Positions 36,001 through 45,433 of a DNA stretch of 64,000 nt are shown piece after piece. A program made the position numbers and the translations under genes. The first letter of the stretch is position 1. Each line of letters opens with the position of its first letter. The stretch comes from Carideicomes alvinocaridis. Its GTDB lineage: Bacteria; Pseudomonadota; Alphaproteobacteria; Rhodobacterales; Rhodobacteraceae. The stretch spans positions 20,249-84,248 of the forward strand of contig SRJI02000011.1 of the NCBI GenBank assembly GCA_005473895.2, given 5' to 3'. The notes beneath the pieces are model-generated. The model was not told the DNA's origin. It was given only the letters and a program-made list of their open reading frames with translations, and did not search any database.

Positions 36001-36662
36001 CGCGTGATCGTCCCCGTCCGCCGGATTTTCCGTTGCAGCGCCATGATGCCGTAAAGCAGCGCCTCGGCGGTCGGCGGGCAGCCAGGCACGTAGACGTCCA
36101 CCGGCACCACGCGGTCGCAGCCGCGCACCACGGAATAGCTGTAGTGATAATAGCCGCCGCCATTGGCGCAGGATCCCATGGAGATCACGTAGCGCGGCTC
36201 GGGCATCTGGTCGTAGACCTTGCGCAGCGCGGGCGCCATCTTGTTGGTCAGTGTGCCCGCGACGATCATCAGGTCGGACTGGCGCGGAGAGGCGCGCGGC
36301 GCGGCGCCGTAGCGTTCCAGGTCGTAGCGCGGCATGGAGGTCTGCATCATCTCCACGGCGCAGCAGGCCAGGCCGAAGGTCATCCAGTGCAGCGAGCCGG
36401 TGCGCGCCCAGTTGATGATGTCCTCGGTCGAGGACAGGATGAAGCCCTTGTCCTGCAGTTCGCGGTTGAGCGTCTGCACCGCCGTGTCGCGGGTGAAGTC
36501 AGGCGCATAGGCGGCCTCGGCCGTGGGGACGGAGGGGCCGGCCTTGACCCGGTCCGATTGCGGCCCGAAGCCCTGCGTCGTGGTGACGACGGCGTCCTCG
36601 CCCTGGGTCTTGTCCTCGGCCACGTTCTTGTCGGTCACGGTCTTCTCGTCGTTCACTCCCAT
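35997..36662 (-). CDS. nuoB: NADH-quinone oxidoreductase subunit B
   Basis: A subunit of 221 residues carrying [4Fe-4S] cluster N2, the last redox centre before quinone. The ligands lie in [12 protein letters not shown] (tandem cysteines), [12 protein letters not shown] and [12 protein letters not shown]. The first ~60 residues are a polar extension absent from the short Paracoccus form. The ATG lies ten bases inside nuoA; an in-frame GTG two codons later overlaps the nuoA stop as GTGA and could be the true start. It is the second gene of the operon. Confidence 0.97.
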   Translation of the reverse strand: MGVNDEKTVTDKNVAEDKTQGEDAVVTTTQGFGPQSDRVKAGPSVPTAEAAYAPDFTRDTAVQTLNRELQDKGFILSSTEDIINWARTGSLHWMTFGLACCAVEMMQTSMPRYDLERYGAAPRASPRQSDLMIVAGTLTNKMAPALRKVYDQMPEPRYVISMGSCANGGGYYHYSYSVVRGCDRVVPVDVYVPGCPPTAEALLYGIMALQRKIRRTGTITR

Positions 36663-37018
36663 TCCAGCGCCCCCTTCTTCCATTCATAGGCGAAGCCCAC
36701 GGTCAGCACGGCGAGGAAGACCATCATCGACCAGAAGCCGATCATGCTGACCCCCTGGAAGGCCACGGCCCAGGGAAACAGGAAGGCAATCTCGAGGTCG
36801 AAGATGATGAACAGGATCGACACCAGGTAGAAGCGCACGTCGAATTTCATCCGCGCGTCGTCGAAGGCGTTGAAGCCGCATTCGTAGGCCGACACCTTTT
36901 CCGGGTCGGGATTGCGCACGGCAAGAACCACGGCGGCCAGGATCAGGACCAGCCCGAGCCCGATGGCAACCGCAAGAAAGACGAGAATGGGAAGATATTC
37001 TCTCAGCATCTCTTCCAC
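36653..37018 (-). CDS. nuoA: NADH-quinone oxidoreductase subunit A
   Basis: A 121-residue membrane subunit with three helices. The quinone-side loop [21 protein letters not shown], with its reactive cysteine, is intact, as is [22 protein letters not shown] choose a GTG start (protein [10 protein letters not shown]) because AAAGGAG lies seven bases before it; the next ATG, three codons on, would be too far from that site. A longer frame upstream is non-coding. It is the first gene of the nuo operon. Confidence 0.96.
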   Translation of the reverse strand: MEEMLREYLPILVFLAVAIGLGLVLILAAVVLAVRNPDPEKVSAYECGFNAFDDARMKFDVRFYLVSILFIIFDLEIAFLFPWAVAFQGVSMIGFWSMMVFLAVLTVGFAYEWKKGALEWE

Positions 37019-37082
37019 GATGTGGCTCCTTTCCGGCGCGCGCATCCGGGCGCACCGAGTGTGGCTGAAGTGAGTCAGGCAG

Positions 37083-37111
37083 GGTTTAGCCCCGCCCTCG
37101 GGCAGGGTCAA
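37083..37111 (-). promoter_or_regulatory. Candidate nuo operon promoter
   Basis: On the minus strand TTGACC (37106-37111), a 17-base spacer and TAAACC (37083-37088), about 65 bases before the nuoA GTG. The 329-base gap between nuoA and mccA holds this site and, near its far end, the hairpin listed next; I see no gene in it. T-rich segments near 37130 and 37160 could affect the promoter. Confidence 0.45.
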
Positions 37112-37296
37112 CCGAACAAGGCCGAGTTTCGTTTTTTCGGAAGAGGCCGGAAAAGGGCAATTTTTCGTGCATTTAGCCGGGCTTGGCAGGGTTTTCCGGT
37201 CGGCCCCCGGCGGAAGTGACGCGGCGCTGGACGCCCCGGACACGGGCAGCGACGCCGCATCGCGGCGGAAATGTCACGCCCCGTTGCCCGGAGGCC

Positions 37297-37327
37297 GCGC
37301 CCCTCCCCGGCCCACCGGGGGAGGCGC
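37297..37327 (-). terminator. Strong GC hairpin after mccA
   Basis: Imperfect 13-bp stem formed by GCGCCCCTCCCCGG (37297-37310) and CCGGGGGAGGCGC (37315-37327), loop CCCA, 20 bases past the mccA stop. It has no T tract, so it may be a 3'-end barrier or part of Rho-dependent termination. Confidence 0.5.
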
Positions 37328-37347
37328 GGTGAGGGGGAGGCCGGGCC

Positions 37348-39291
37348 TCAGCCCGCCTCGTCCGCCTCTTCCAGCCGGATCAGCGCCGCGCCGGCCTCGA
37401 CCTGCGCGCCTTCCTCGACCATGACTTCGGCCACGACGCCGTCACGCCAGGCGGTCAGGGCATGTTCCATCTTCATTGCCTCCAGCACGGCCAGCTTCTC
37501 GCCCTGCTTGACCTCCTGCCCGGCCTTGGCCAGCACGCTGCGCACCAGCCCCGGCATCGGCGCCTCGATCACGTCCTCGCCCGAGGCCGCCGCCGCCCGC
37601 GCCAGCGGATCGACCAGCGCAAAGCGCGCGCCGTAGCCTGCGAAGATGGTCACCGTGTCGCCCTCGCGCGCCCATGACGCCCCGAGCCCGCCGTCATAGG
37701 TCCAGGACGTGCCGTCGAAGCGCGCCGCCACCTGCCGTTCGCCCAGGTCCACCAGGATGTCGCCGGGGCCGCGCACCTGCACCTTGAGGTCAAGGTCTTC
37801 GCCGCGGTGCACCAGCGTCAGGCTGCGCCAGGCGGGTTGCCAGAGCGCGAAGCCGGCCCAGCGATCCTGTGGGCCCAGCAGCCCGAGCGCCGCCAGCGCG
37901 GCCTGCGCCACCACCACGTCGGGTGTTTCCGGCTCTTCGGTCAGCACGTCGATATCGCGCCCGATCAGCCCGGTATCCACGTCGCCAGCCGCGAAACCCT
38001 CGTGCCCCGCCAGCGCGCCGAGAAAGGCGAGGTTGGTCACGGTGCCCGCCACTTCCGTCTCGCGCAGCGCCCGCGCGAGGCGCTTGAGCGCGATGTCCCG
38101 GGTCGGGCCATGGGTGATGATCTTGGCGATCATCGGATCGTAATGCGGGCTGATCGTGTCGCCCGACCGCACGCCGGTGTCAGCCCGACAGCCCTCGGCA
38201 AAGCGCAGGTGTGACAGCGTCCCGGTGGCGGGCAGGAAGCCCTTGGGCACGTCCTCCGCGTAGAGCCGCGCCTCGAAGGCATGGCCGTTCAGTTGCAGGT
38301 CTTCCTGCGCCAGGGGCAGCGGTTCCCCGGCCGCGACGCGGATCTGCCATTCCACGAGGTCGAGGCCCGTCACCGCCTCCGTCACCGGATGTTCGACCTG
38401 CAGCCGGGTGTTCATCTCCATGAACCAGAACCCGTCCGGCCGCAGCCCGTCCGAGCCGTCGACGATGAACTCCACCGTGCCCGCGCCCTTGTAGCCGATG
38501 GCCTCCGCCGCGCGCACCGCGGCCTGCCCCATGGCCGTCCGCATCTCCTCGGTCATGCCGGGGGCGGGCGCCTCCTCGATCACCTTCTGGTGGCGCCGCT
38601 GCAGCGAACAGTCGCGCTCGAAGAGATGCACCGCCCGCTCGCCGTCGCCGAAGACCTGCACCTCGATATGCCGCGGCTTGGCGACGAACTTCTCGATCAG
38701 AACCGCCTCGTTGCCGAACGCCGTGCGCGCCTCGGCCCGGGCGGAGGCCAGCGCGTCGCCGAAATCCTTCGCCTGCTCGACCAGACGCATGCCCTTGCCG
38801 CCGCCGCCGGCGACCGCCTTGATCAGCACCGGGTAGCCGACGGCATCCGCCTCCAGCTCCAGCCGCCCCGGCTCCTGATCCTCGCCGAGATAGCCGGGCA
38901 CCACCGGCACGCCCGCCTCGTCCATCAGCCGCTTGGCGGCATCCTTGAGGCCCATGGCACGGATCGCCTTGGCCGAGGGGCCGATGAAGGTCAGGCCCGC
39001 CGCCTCCACCGCGTCCACGAAATCCGGGTTCTCCGACAGGAAGCCATAGCCCGGGTGGATCGCCTGCGCGCCGGTCTGCCGCGCCGCCTCGATGATGCGG
39101 TCGCCCTTGAGGTAGCTTTCCGAGGGCGCCGCGCCGCCGATATGCACCGCCTGGTCGGCCAGCGCCACGTGGCGCGCGCCCGCATCGGCATCGGAATAGA
39201 CGGCCACGGTGCGCAGGCCCATGCCGCGCGCGGTTTCGATCACCCGGCAGGCGATCTCGCCCCGGTTGGCGATCAGGATCGTGTCGAACAT
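37348..39291 (-). CDS. mccA: Methylcrotonyl-CoA carboxylase biotin-carrying alpha subunit
   Basis: A 647-residue biotin carboxylase plus carrier protein. It carboxylates biotin with ATP and bicarbonate and presents it to the beta subunit; with ivd and mccB next door, the substrate is most likely 3-methylcrotonyl-CoA of leucine breakdown. The biotin carboxylase domain opens FDTILIANRGEIACRVI; the ATP-grasp loop is KAVAGGGGKGMR, and HIEVQVFGD and EMNTRLQVEHPVTE follow. The biotinyl lysine is Lys607 in EAMKMEHA. Propionyl- or acetyl-CoA carboxylase is a less likely alternative. The ATG has AGGTGAG before it. A hairpin/repeat element fills the gap from mccB. Confidence 0.93.
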   Translation of the reverse strand: MFDTILIANRGEIACRVIETARGMGLRTVAVYSDADAGARHVALADQAVHIGGAAPSESYLKGDRIIEAARQTGAQAIHPGYGFLSENPDFVDAVEAAGLTFIGPSAKAIRAMGLKDAAKRLMDEAGVPVVPGYLGEDQEPGRLELEADAVGYPVLIKAVAGGGGKGMRLVEQAKDFGDALASARAEARTAFGNEAVLIEKFVAKPRHIEVQVFGDGERAVHLFERDCSLQRRHQKVIEEAPAPGMTEEMRTAMGQAAVRAAEAIGYKGAGTVEFIVDGSDGLRPDGFWFMEMNTRLQVEHPVTEAVTGLDLVEWQIRVAAGEPLPLAQEDLQLNGHAFEARLYAEDVPKGFLPATGTLSHLRFAEGCRADTGVRSGDTISPHYDPMIAKIITHGPTRDIALKRLARALRETEVAGTVTNLAFLGALAGHEGFAAGDVDTGLIGRDIDVLTEEPETPDVVVAQAALAALGLLGPQDRWAGFALWQPAWRSLTLVHRGEDLDLKVQVRGPGDILVDLGERQVAARFDGTSWTYDGGLGASWAREGDTVTIFAGYGARFALVDPLARAAAASGEDVIEAPMPGLVRSVLAKAGQEVKQGEKLAVLEAMKMEHALTAWRDGVVAEVMVEEGAQVEAGAALIRLEEADEAG

Positions 39292-39298
39292 CTCACCT

Positions 39299-39360
39299 GG
39301 CTCCTGCTTCATCTTGCCAGAAAAACTCCGGGGAGCGCGAGGGGTTGGCCCCTCGCTCCC
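39299..39360 (-). repeat. Dispersed GCAAGATGAAG-type element with GC hairpin, between mccB and mccA (copy 2)
   Basis: On the minus strand a stem GGGAGCGAGGGG/CCCCTCGCGCTCCC (39331-39344, 39349-39360, one bulge) precedes CGGAGTTTTTC, then TGGCAAGATGAAG and CAGGAGCC (to 39299). The hairpin plus T5 looks like an intrinsic terminator inside the mccB-mccA gap and could lower mccA expression. The core matches three other copies in the window with a few changes. Confidence 0.6.
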
Positions 39361-39387
39361 TCACCTTCCACGCGCGCAAACGCCCCA

Positions 39388-41007
39388 TCACATGCGGAAC
39401 ACGCCAAAGCGCGTCTCCCCGATCGGCGCGTTGAGCGTGGCGCGGAGCGACAATGCCAGCACCTCGCGGGTGCGGCGCGGATCGACGATGCCGTCGTCCC
39501 AGAGCCGCGCGGAGGCGTAGAGCGGGTGCGACTGCCGCTCGAACATCTCGATCGTGGGGCGCTTGAATTCGGCCTCTTCCTCCTCGGACCAGTCCTTGCC
39601 CGCCCGCTCCAGCGCGTCGCGCTTCACGGTGGCCAGCACGCCCGCCGCCTGTTCGCCGCCCATCACGGAGATCCGCGAGTTGGGCCACGTCCAGAGGAAC
39701 CGCGGCTGGTAGGCCCGGCCCGCCATGCCGTAATTGCCCGCTCCGAAGGATCCGCCGACCAGCATGGTGACCTTGGGCACCTGCGTCGTGGCCACCGCGG
39801 TCACCAGCTTGGCGCCGTGGCGGGCGATGCCCTCGTTTTCATATTTCCGCCCGACCATGAAGCCGGTGATGTTCTGCAGGAAGACCAGCGGCGTGCCGCG
39901 CTGCGAACAGAGCTCGACGAAATGTGCACCCTTCTGCGCCGCCTCGGAGAAGAGCACGCCGTTATTGGCGATGATCCCCACAGGGCAGCCCTCGATATGG
40001 GCGAAGCCGCAGACCAGCGTTTCGCCGAAGCGTGGCTTGAACTCGTCGAAGTACGACCCGTCCACCACCCGCGCGATCACTTCGCGGATGTCATAGGGGG
40101 TGCGCAGGTCGGCCGGAACCACGCCGGTGATCTCGTCGGGGTCATAGGCCGGCTCTGCGGGTGTCTCCATCCGCAGGCCCGGGTTCACCCCGCCTGCCCC
40201 GCCCACGCGGTTGAGCTGCCCGACCGCGCGCCGCGCCAGCGCCAGCGCATGGGCGTCGTCCTCGGCCAGGTAGTCGGCCACGCCCGACAGCCGGGTGTGC
40301 ACGTCGCCGCCGCCCAGATCCTCGGCGGTCACCACCTCGCCGGTCGCGGCCTTTACCAGCGGCGGCCCGGCGAGGAAGATCGTCCCCTGCTCCTTCACGA
40401 TGATGGTGACGTCCGACATGGCGGGCACGTAGGCGCCCCCGGCGGTGCAGGAGCCCATGACCACTGCGATCTGGGGGATGCCCTTGGCGCTCATGTTGGC
40501 CTGGTTGTAGAAGATGCGGCCGAAATGGTCGCGGTCCGGAAAGACCTCGTCCTGGTTGGGCAGGTTCGCCCCGCCGGAGTCGACAAGGTAGATGCAGGGA
40601 AGGTGGTTCTCCTCCGCGATCTCCTGCGCGCGCAGGTGCTTCTTGACCGTCATCGGGTAATAGGTGCCGCCCTTCACGGTGGCGTCGTTGCAGACCACCA
40701 TGCAGTCGAGCCCCTGCACCCGGCCGATCCCCGCGACCACGCCCGCGGCAGGCGCGGCGCCGTCATACATGCCGTGGGCCGCCGTCGCCCCCACCTCGAG
40801 GAAGGGCGAGCCGGGGTCGAGCAGGTTCGCCACCCTTTCGCGCGGGAGCATCTTGCCGCGCCCGAGGTGCCGCTCGCGCGCCTTCTCGCCGCCGCCCGCC
40901 GCCGCGGCCTCCGCCGCCTCGCGGACCACGGAAAGCGCGTCTTCATGCGCCTCGCGGTTGGCCCGGAACGCCTCGGACGAGGGGATTGCCTGGGATTGCA
41001 GTTTCAT
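39388..41007 (-). CDS. mccB: Methylcrotonyl-CoA carboxylase carboxyltransferase (beta) subunit
   Basis: A 539-residue carboxyltransferase that moves CO2 from biotin to 3-methylcrotonyl-CoA. Two crotonase-like halves are present: the N half with [19 protein letters not shown] and [19 protein letters not shown], the C half with [15 protein letters not shown] and [16 protein letters not shown]. The N-terminal start [22 protein letters not shown] is typical of MCC beta subunits. The family assignment over propionyl-CoA carboxylase rests on sequence pattern and on the neighbouring ivd gene. The start overlaps the acyl-CoA synthetase stop by four bases. Confidence 0.94.
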   Translation of the reverse strand: MKLQSQAIPSSEAFRANREAHEDALSVVREAAEAAAAGGGEKARERHLGRGKMLPRERVANLLDPGSPFLEVGATAAHGMYDGAAPAAGVVAGIGRVQGLDCMVVCNDATVKGGTYYPMTVKKHLRAQEIAEENHLPCIYLVDSGGANLPNQDEVFPDRDHFGRIFYNQANMSAKGIPQIAVVMGSCTAGGAYVPAMSDVTIIVKEQGTIFLAGPPLVKAATGEVVTAEDLGGGDVHTRLSGVADYLAEDDAHALALARRAVGQLNRVGGAGGVNPGLRMETPAEPAYDPDEITGVVPADLRTPYDIREVIARVVDGSYFDEFKPRFGETLVCGFAHIEGCPVGIIANNGVLFSEAAQKGAHFVELCSQRGTPLVFLQNITGFMVGRKYENEGIARHGAKLVTAVATTQVPKVTMLVGGSFGAGNYGMAGRAYQPRFLWTWPNSRISVMGGEQAAGVLATVKRDALERAGKDWSEEEEAEFKRPTIEMFERQSHPLYASARLWDDGIVDPRRTREVLALSLRATLNAPIGETRFGVFRM

Positions 41008-42578
41008 GTCTCACCTTTCTCCTCGGCCGTCTCCGCCGTCGCGCGGGCCTTCAGCTCCTTGCGGATCACCTTGCCGGTCACCGTCATCGGCAGCTCGTCC
41101 AGGAACGCGATCTCGCGCGGGTAGCTGTAGCTGGCGAGCCGCGCGCGGACCCAGTTCTGCAGTTCCGCCGCCAGGTCCTCGCCCGGCTCGGAGCCCGGTT
41201 TCACCACCACGTAGGCCTTCACGATCTCGGTACGCAGCGCGTCGGGCTTGCCCACCACGCCCACCGTCGCCACCTCGGGGTGTGTCAGCAGGCAATCCTC
41301 CACCTCGCCCGGGCCGATCCGGTAGCCCGACGAGGTGATCACGTCGTCCTCGCGCCCGACGAAGCGGAGGTAGCCGTCGTCCCAGCGGCCGCGGTCGCCG
41401 GTCAGCAGCCACTTGCCGCGGAACTTCTTCGCCGTCTCCTCGGGCTTGCGCCAGTATTCCAGCATCATCGACGCCGCGCCCGCCCGGATGGCGATGTCGC
41501 CTTCTTCCTTCGCCGGCTTTCCGTCTGCGTCGATCACCCCGATCTCGAAGCCCGGCGCGGGTTTGCCGATGCAGCCGGGTCGCGGCGGGAAGAGCACGCC
41601 GCAGGACGACGCCACCATGTTGCACTCGGTCTGGCCGTAGAATTCGTTGATCGTCACGCCAAAGGCGGCGCGGCCCCATTCCAGCATCTCCGCGCCCAGC
41701 GGCTCGCCGCCCGAGGCGACGGAGCGCAGGCCCGGGATCTCGGCATCCGCCGCCTTGAGCATCCGCAGCGCCGTGGGCGGGAAGAAGACGTTGCGCACGC
41801 CCGCCTCGACGATGATGCGGCGGCATTCGTCGACGCTGAACTTCGGCAGCCGCGCGGCCACCACCGGCACGCCCAGCGCAAGGCCCGGCATCGCCACGTC
41901 GAACAGCCCGCCGATCCAGGCCCAGTCCGCCGGGGTCCAGAGGCAGTCGCCCTCCTGCCCCAGGAAATCGTGGCTGATCTCGACCCCCGGAAGGTGGCCG
42001 GTCAGCATCCGGTGACCGTGCAGCGCGCCCTTGGGGCTGCCGGTGGTGCCCGAGGTGTAGATCAGCACCGCCGGGTCGTCGGGCCCCGTATCCACCCCGG
42101 CGCTGGCGCGGGTGGTGGTGGGCAGGTCGTCCTCCGTCAGCGCGCGCAGGCCGAGCTTGCGAACCTGTTTAGCGCCCGCCTCGTCGGTGACCACCAGCCC
42201 GGCGCCGCTGTCGGTCAGCCGCGATTCCAGCGCGCCCTTCTGGAACAGGGTGAAAAGCGGCACGGAGATCGCCCCGATCCGCCAGATGGCGATATGAGCG
42301 GCGGCGCAGAGCGGGGATTGCGACAGCAGCACCCCCACCCGGTCGCCGCGCAGCACGCCGCGGTCCAGAAGCTCCGCCTCGACCCGGCGGGACAGCCTCC
42401 AGAGGTCGCGGTAGCTCAGGTCGCGCGGCGCCTTGCCGGTCATGTCGATCATCGCCAGCCGGTCGGGTTCGCGCGCGGCCCAGCCGTCGCAGACCTGGTG
42501 CGCCATGTTCAGGCTGGAGGGCAGATCCCAGCGAAAGCCCTCGGCCAGCGTGTCGTAGTCGCGCGTCTGTTTCAGCAT
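41004..42578 (-). CDS. Acyl-CoA synthetase (AMP-forming)
   Basis: A 524-residue adenylate-forming ligase that activates a carboxylic acid to its CoA thioester with ATP. The P-loop is [17 protein letters not shown], the adenine motif FYGQTECNM, the hinge [20 protein letters not shown], and the catalytic lysine lies in [13 protein letters not shown] near the end. It resembles medium-chain/AcsM-like synthetases. In this leucine cluster it could make isovaleryl-CoA or a related branched acyl-CoA; that is inferred from context. Coupled to mccB by a four-base overlap. Confidence 0.9.
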   Translation of the reverse strand: MLKQTRDYDTLAEGFRWDLPSSLNMAHQVCDGWAAREPDRLAMIDMTGKAPRDLSYRDLWRLSRRVEAELLDRGVLRGDRVGVLLSQSPLCAAAHIAIWRIGAISVPLFTLFQKGALESRLTDSGAGLVVTDEAGAKQVRKLGLRALTEDDLPTTTRASAGVDTGPDDPAVLIYTSGTTGSPKGALHGHRMLTGHLPGVEISHDFLGQEGDCLWTPADWAWIGGLFDVAMPGLALGVPVVAARLPKFSVDECRRIIVEAGVRNVFFPPTALRMLKAADAEIPGLRSVASGGEPLGAEMLEWGRAAFGVTINEFYGQTECNMVASSCGVLFPPRPGCIGKPAPGFEIGVIDADGKPAKEEGDIAIRAGAASMMLEYWRKPEETAKKFRGKWLLTGDRGRWDDGYLRFVGREDDVITSSGYRIGPGEVEDCLLTHPEVATVGVVGKPDALRTEIVKAYVVVKPGSEPGEDLAAELQNWVRARLASYSYPREIAFLDELPMTVTGKVIRKELKARATAETAEEKGET

Positions 42579-42624
42579 CGCGCCCCACCCCTGCCCCGGG
42601 CCGGGCGTCGCCGTGTCGGGTCGC

Positions 42625-43023
42625 TCATGCCTCCAGCTCCTTCTTGACTTGCTCCAGCTCCTTGTCGAGGAACCACGAGGTGATGGACCGGATGATGACC
42701 AGCGTCAGCAGGAACAGCAGGTCGGCAAAGGCGAGGCTGAGCGCCGTGTGGATCACGTCCGACACGATGAAAAGCTCCAGCCCGGCGAGGATGTAGCGCC
42801 CGAGCCGGATGCGTTCGCGGTTGGTCCGGTTCACCCGCGACGCGTCGTCCCGCACCACCTCGGCAAAGAAGACCCCGAGGATGAAACGGATCGCGCCGAT
42901 CAGCAGGATCAGGATCGCGCAGAGGTCGATCGCCGTCGCCACCCAGTCCAGCACCTCGATCAGGAGCGGGAAATGAGCGTGCAGCACGGTTTCCTCGGTC
43001 TCGAAGCCGAGCAGGCCGTTCAT
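42625..43023 (-). CDS. DUF1622 membrane protein
   Basis: A 132-residue membrane protein with three or four hydrophobic helices (LDWVATAIDLCAILILLIGA, YILAGLELFIVSDVIHTA, LAFADLLFLLTLVIIRSITS) and a charged C-terminus rich in Lys/Glu. The segment RLGRYILAGLELFIVSDVI matches the DUF1622 family. No function is known. It sits between ivd and the acyl-CoA synthetase, 26 and 46 bases away, and probably shares their transcript. A transport role is not supported by anything seen. Confidence 0.85.
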   Translation of the reverse strand: MNGLLGFETEETVLHAHFPLLIEVLDWVATAIDLCAILILLIGAIRFILGVFFAEVVRDDASRVNRTNRERIRLGRYILAGLELFIVSDVIHTALSLAFADLLFLLTLVIIRSITSWFLDKELEQVKKELEA

Positions 43024-43049
43024 CGGCGCCTCCCTTCACCCTGCATGGC

Positions 43050-44213
43050 TCACGTCATCGCCGCCATCATCTCGCGCCCGATCAGCATCCGCCGGATTTC
43101 CGAGGTGCCCGCGCCGATCTCCATCAGCTTGGCGTCGCGGAAGATGCGGCTCACCGGCGTCTCGTTGAGGAAGCCCGCGCCGCCCATGGCCTGCACTGCC
43201 TGGTGGGCCACGACCATCGCCTCCTCGGACGCGTAAAGCACGCAGGCCGCCGCGTCCTGCCGGGTCACCAGCCCCTTGTCGCAGGCCTTGGCCACCTCGT
43301 AGACATAGGCCCGCGAGGAATTCATCTTGGTGTACATGTCGGCGATCTTGCCCTGCATGAGCTGGAAGTTCCCGATCGGCTGGCCGAACTGCTTGCGCTC
43401 CACCATGTAGGGCATCACCTCGTCGAGGCAGGCCGCCATGATCCCGGTGCCGATCCCCGACAGGACCACACGCTCGTAATCGAGGCCCGACATCAGCACG
43501 CGGACGCCCTTGCCCTCCTCGCCGAGGATGTTCTCGAAGGGCACCTCGCAATCCTCGAAGATCAGCTCGGCGGTGTTGGAGCCGCGCATCCCCAGCTTGT
43601 CGAAATGCGGCGAGGTGGAGAAGCCGGTCATCTCCTTCTCGATCAGGAAGGCGGTGATGCCCTTCGACCCGGCCTCGGGGTCGGTCTTGGCATAGACCAC
43701 CAGCGTGTCGGCGTCGGGACCGTTGGTGATCCAGAACTTGTTGCCGTTCAGCCGGTAGTGATCGTTGCGCTTCTCGGCCTTGAGCGACATCGACACCACG
43801 TCGGACCCGGCGCCCGCCTCGGACATGGCCAGCGCACCGACATGCTCGCCGGAGACCAGCCGCGGCAGGTACTTCTGCTTCTGCTCGGCGGTGCCGTTCA
43901 GCCGGATCTGGTTGACGCAGAGGTTGGAATGCGCCCCGTAGGACAGCGAAACCGAGGCCGAGGCGCGGGCGATCTCCTCCACCGCCACAACGTGGGCGAG
44001 GTAGCCCATGCCGGCGCCGCCATATTCTTCCTCGACCGTGACGCCCAGCAGCCCCAGCTCGCCCAGCTCGCGCCAGAGCTCGGGCGGAAACTCGTTGGTC
44101 TCGTCGATCTTGCCGGCCATCGGCTTCAGCCGGTCCTGCGCCCAGCGGTGCACCATTTCGCGCAGCGCGTTCACGTCCTCGCCCAGGTCGAATTGCATCG
44201 TGGCGTTGAACAT
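43050..44213 (-). CDS. ivd: Isovaleryl-CoA dehydrogenase
   Basis: A 387-residue acyl-CoA dehydrogenase that converts isovaleryl-CoA to 3-methylcrotonyl-CoA in leucine catabolism, with electrons passing to ETF. The catalytic base is Glu247 in [10 protein letters not shown], at the unusual helix-G position shared by isovaleryl-CoA dehydrogenases. FAD-binding segments are [13 protein letters not shown] and [10 protein letters not shown], and the C-terminus has [21 protein letters not shown] start at [11 protein letters not shown], preceded by GGAGGAGGG. It is first in the ivd-mcc transcript; a palindromic operator candidate lies upstream. Confidence 0.96.
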   Translation of the reverse strand: MFNATMQFDLGEDVNALREMVHRWAQDRLKPMAGKIDETNEFPPELWRELGELGLLGVTVEEEYGGAGMGYLAHVVAVEEIARASASVSLSYGAHSNLCVNQIRLNGTAEQKQKYLPRLVSGEHVGALAMSEAGAGSDVVSMSLKAEKRNDHYRLNGNKFWITNGPDADTLVVYAKTDPEAGSKGITAFLIEKEMTGFSTSPHFDKLGMRGSNTAELIFEDCEVPFENILGEEGKGVRVLMSGLDYERVVLSGIGTGIMAACLDEVMPYMVERKQFGQPIGNFQLMQGKIADMYTKMNSSRAYVYEVAKACDKGLVTRQDAAACVLYASEEAMVVAHQAVQAMGGAGFLNETPVSRIFRDAKLMEIGAGTSEIRRMLIGREMMAAMT

Positions 44214-44258
44214 CGGTCCCTCCTCCCCGGCGGCCCTGTGTCGGAACGGCCCTGTAAT

Positions 44259-44272
44259 TGAACACTTGTTCA
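44259..44272. promoter_or_regulatory. Palindromic operator candidate in the ivd upstream region
   Basis: TGAACACTTGTTCA is a perfect 6-2-6 palindrome (TGAACA/TGTTCA). On the ivd strand it directly follows TTTATG, a possible -10, with TTGACC at 44298-44303 further upstream, so a bound repressor would block ivd transcription. TetR-type regulators use sites of this shape; none is encoded nearby. Confidence 0.5.
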
Positions 44273-44312
44273 TAAACCTGACACCCTTCGTGCGTCCGGT
44301 CAAGGCACGACA

Positions 44313-44337
44313 GGAACAATGGCCAACCGCCGGCGTT
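44313..44337 (+). promoter_or_regulatory. Perfect EcfG-type general stress promoter
   Basis: GGAAC (44313-44317), 16 bases, CGTT (44334-44337) followed by TT. This is the full consensus for the general stress sigma factor EcfG of alphaproteobacteria. It lies 49 bases before the ATG of a general-stress-protein-26-like gene, in the right orientation. Confidence 0.65.
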
Positions 44338-44386
44338 TTGTCACCAAGCCGCAGACCGGCATCGGACAAACATTGGAGGTCCCGTA

Positions 44387-44866
44387 ATGAAGGATCATGC
44401 AGACAACCTGAAAGAGACGTTCTGGAAGCGTCTGGACGACGTCACAGCCGGCATGCTGGAGGTCGAACCCGGCCGCTCCATCCCGATGTCGCCCTATGGC
44501 GATCCGGGCGAGAACGCCGTCTGGTTCATCACCTCGGATGGCAGCGAAGCCTACGAGGCGGCCCAGTCCGGCAAGGCGGCCAGCTTTACCGTGGCCGAGC
44601 AGAACGCCAAGCTCTACGCCCGCGTCGAGGGCAGCCTCGCCGTGGTCAACGACAAGGCCAAACTGGACGAGCTGTGGTCGCCGGTCGCGGCGTCGTGGTT
44701 CAAGGACGGGCGCGAGGACGAACATGTGCGCCTTATCTGCTTCCGCCCGGGCAATGCCGAGATCTGGGCCACGGATGGCGGCGCCGGTTTCCTCTACGAG
44801 ATCAGCAAGGCCAACCTGACCGAGAAGACGCCCGACCTGGGCGAACATGCCAGCGTCAGCTTCTGA
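44387..44866 (+). CDS. Pyridoxamine 5'-phosphate oxidase-family general stress protein
   Basis: A 159-residue split-barrel flavin/heme-type protein similar to general stress protein 26 (Pyrid_ox_like family). Landmarks are [18 protein letters not shown] at the start, [37 protein letters not shown] and [16 protein letters not shown]. It has no signal peptide and is probably a cytoplasmic FMN- or F420-type binding protein; the ligand and substrate are unknown. The ribosome binding site GGAGGT is good. A perfect EcfG-type promoter upstream fits a stress role. creA follows by two bases. Confidence 0.9.
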   Translation: MKDHADNLKETFWKRLDDVTAGMLEVEPGRSIPMSPYGDPGENAVWFITSDGSEAYEAAQSGKAASFTVAEQNAKLYARVEGSLAVVNDKAKLDELWSPVAASWFKDGREDEHVRLICFRPGNAEIWATDGGAGFLYEISKANLTEKTPDLGEHASVSF

Positions 44867-44868
44867 TC

Positions 44869-45363
44869 ATGCGCCAGGCGTTCGGAAAGCTTTTCGCCGG
44901 CCTCGCCCTCAGCCTCTTCGCCGCGCCCCTCGCGGCGGAGCAGGTGGGCGAGGTCGGCGTCGACTGGATCGGCAACGACATCATCATCGAGGCGATCGAC
45001 GATCCGGAAGTAGACGGCGTGACCTGTCACATCGCCTATTTCGATCGGGGCCTTCTGGACCGGCTCAGCAAGGGCAACTGGTTCGAGGATCCCTCCAACG
45101 CCTCCATCGCCTGCCGGCAGACCGGGCCCATCACGCTCGGCGACATCGACCGCAGCGCCGGCGGAGAGGACGTGTTCCGCACCTCGCGGTCCATCATCCT
45201 CAAGTCCCTCCGGGTGAAGCGCATCTACGACGAGAACAATCGCACGCTCATCTACCTCGCCCATTCCGCGGAACTGACGGACGGATCGGCCAAGGTGGCA
45301 ATCTCGACCGTGCCGCTGTGGCAGCCCGGCGAAGCGCGCGCGGACCCGTCGCAGACGCGCTAG
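44869..45363 (+). CDS. creA: CreA family periplasmic protein
   Basis: A 164-residue CreA-like protein. A signal peptide is clear (KLFAGLALSLFAAPLAAEQ, cleavage near residue 23). The mature domain has the family pattern VGEVGVDWIGNDIIIEAIDDPEVDGVTCHIAYF, SIACRQTGPI and SLRVKRIYDENNRTLIYLAHS, with two cysteines that could form a disulfide. The biochemical role of CreA is not known. It is two bases after the stress-protein gene and probably cotranscribed, so it may share stress control. Confidence 0.92.
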   Translation: MRQAFGKLFAGLALSLFAAPLAAEQVGEVGVDWIGNDIIIEAIDDPEVDGVTCHIAYFDRGLLDRLSKGNWFEDPSNASIACRQTGPITLGDIDRSAGGEDVFRTSRSIILKSLRVKRIYDENNRTLIYLAHSAELTDGSAKVAISTVPLWQPGEARADPSQTR

Positions 45364-45433
45364 ATCCGGTTTGAAGGTCCGAAGCGTCGCTTTGGCCCTT
45401 CGGAGAACCGCGCCGCGCCCCTATACCGGCCCC

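Noticed and set aside
42572..43039. A 155-codon minus-strand frame overlapping the DUF1622 gene
   Set aside because: Alternative frame of the DUF1622 gene, Arg/Pro/Ala-rich with no hydrophobic helices.
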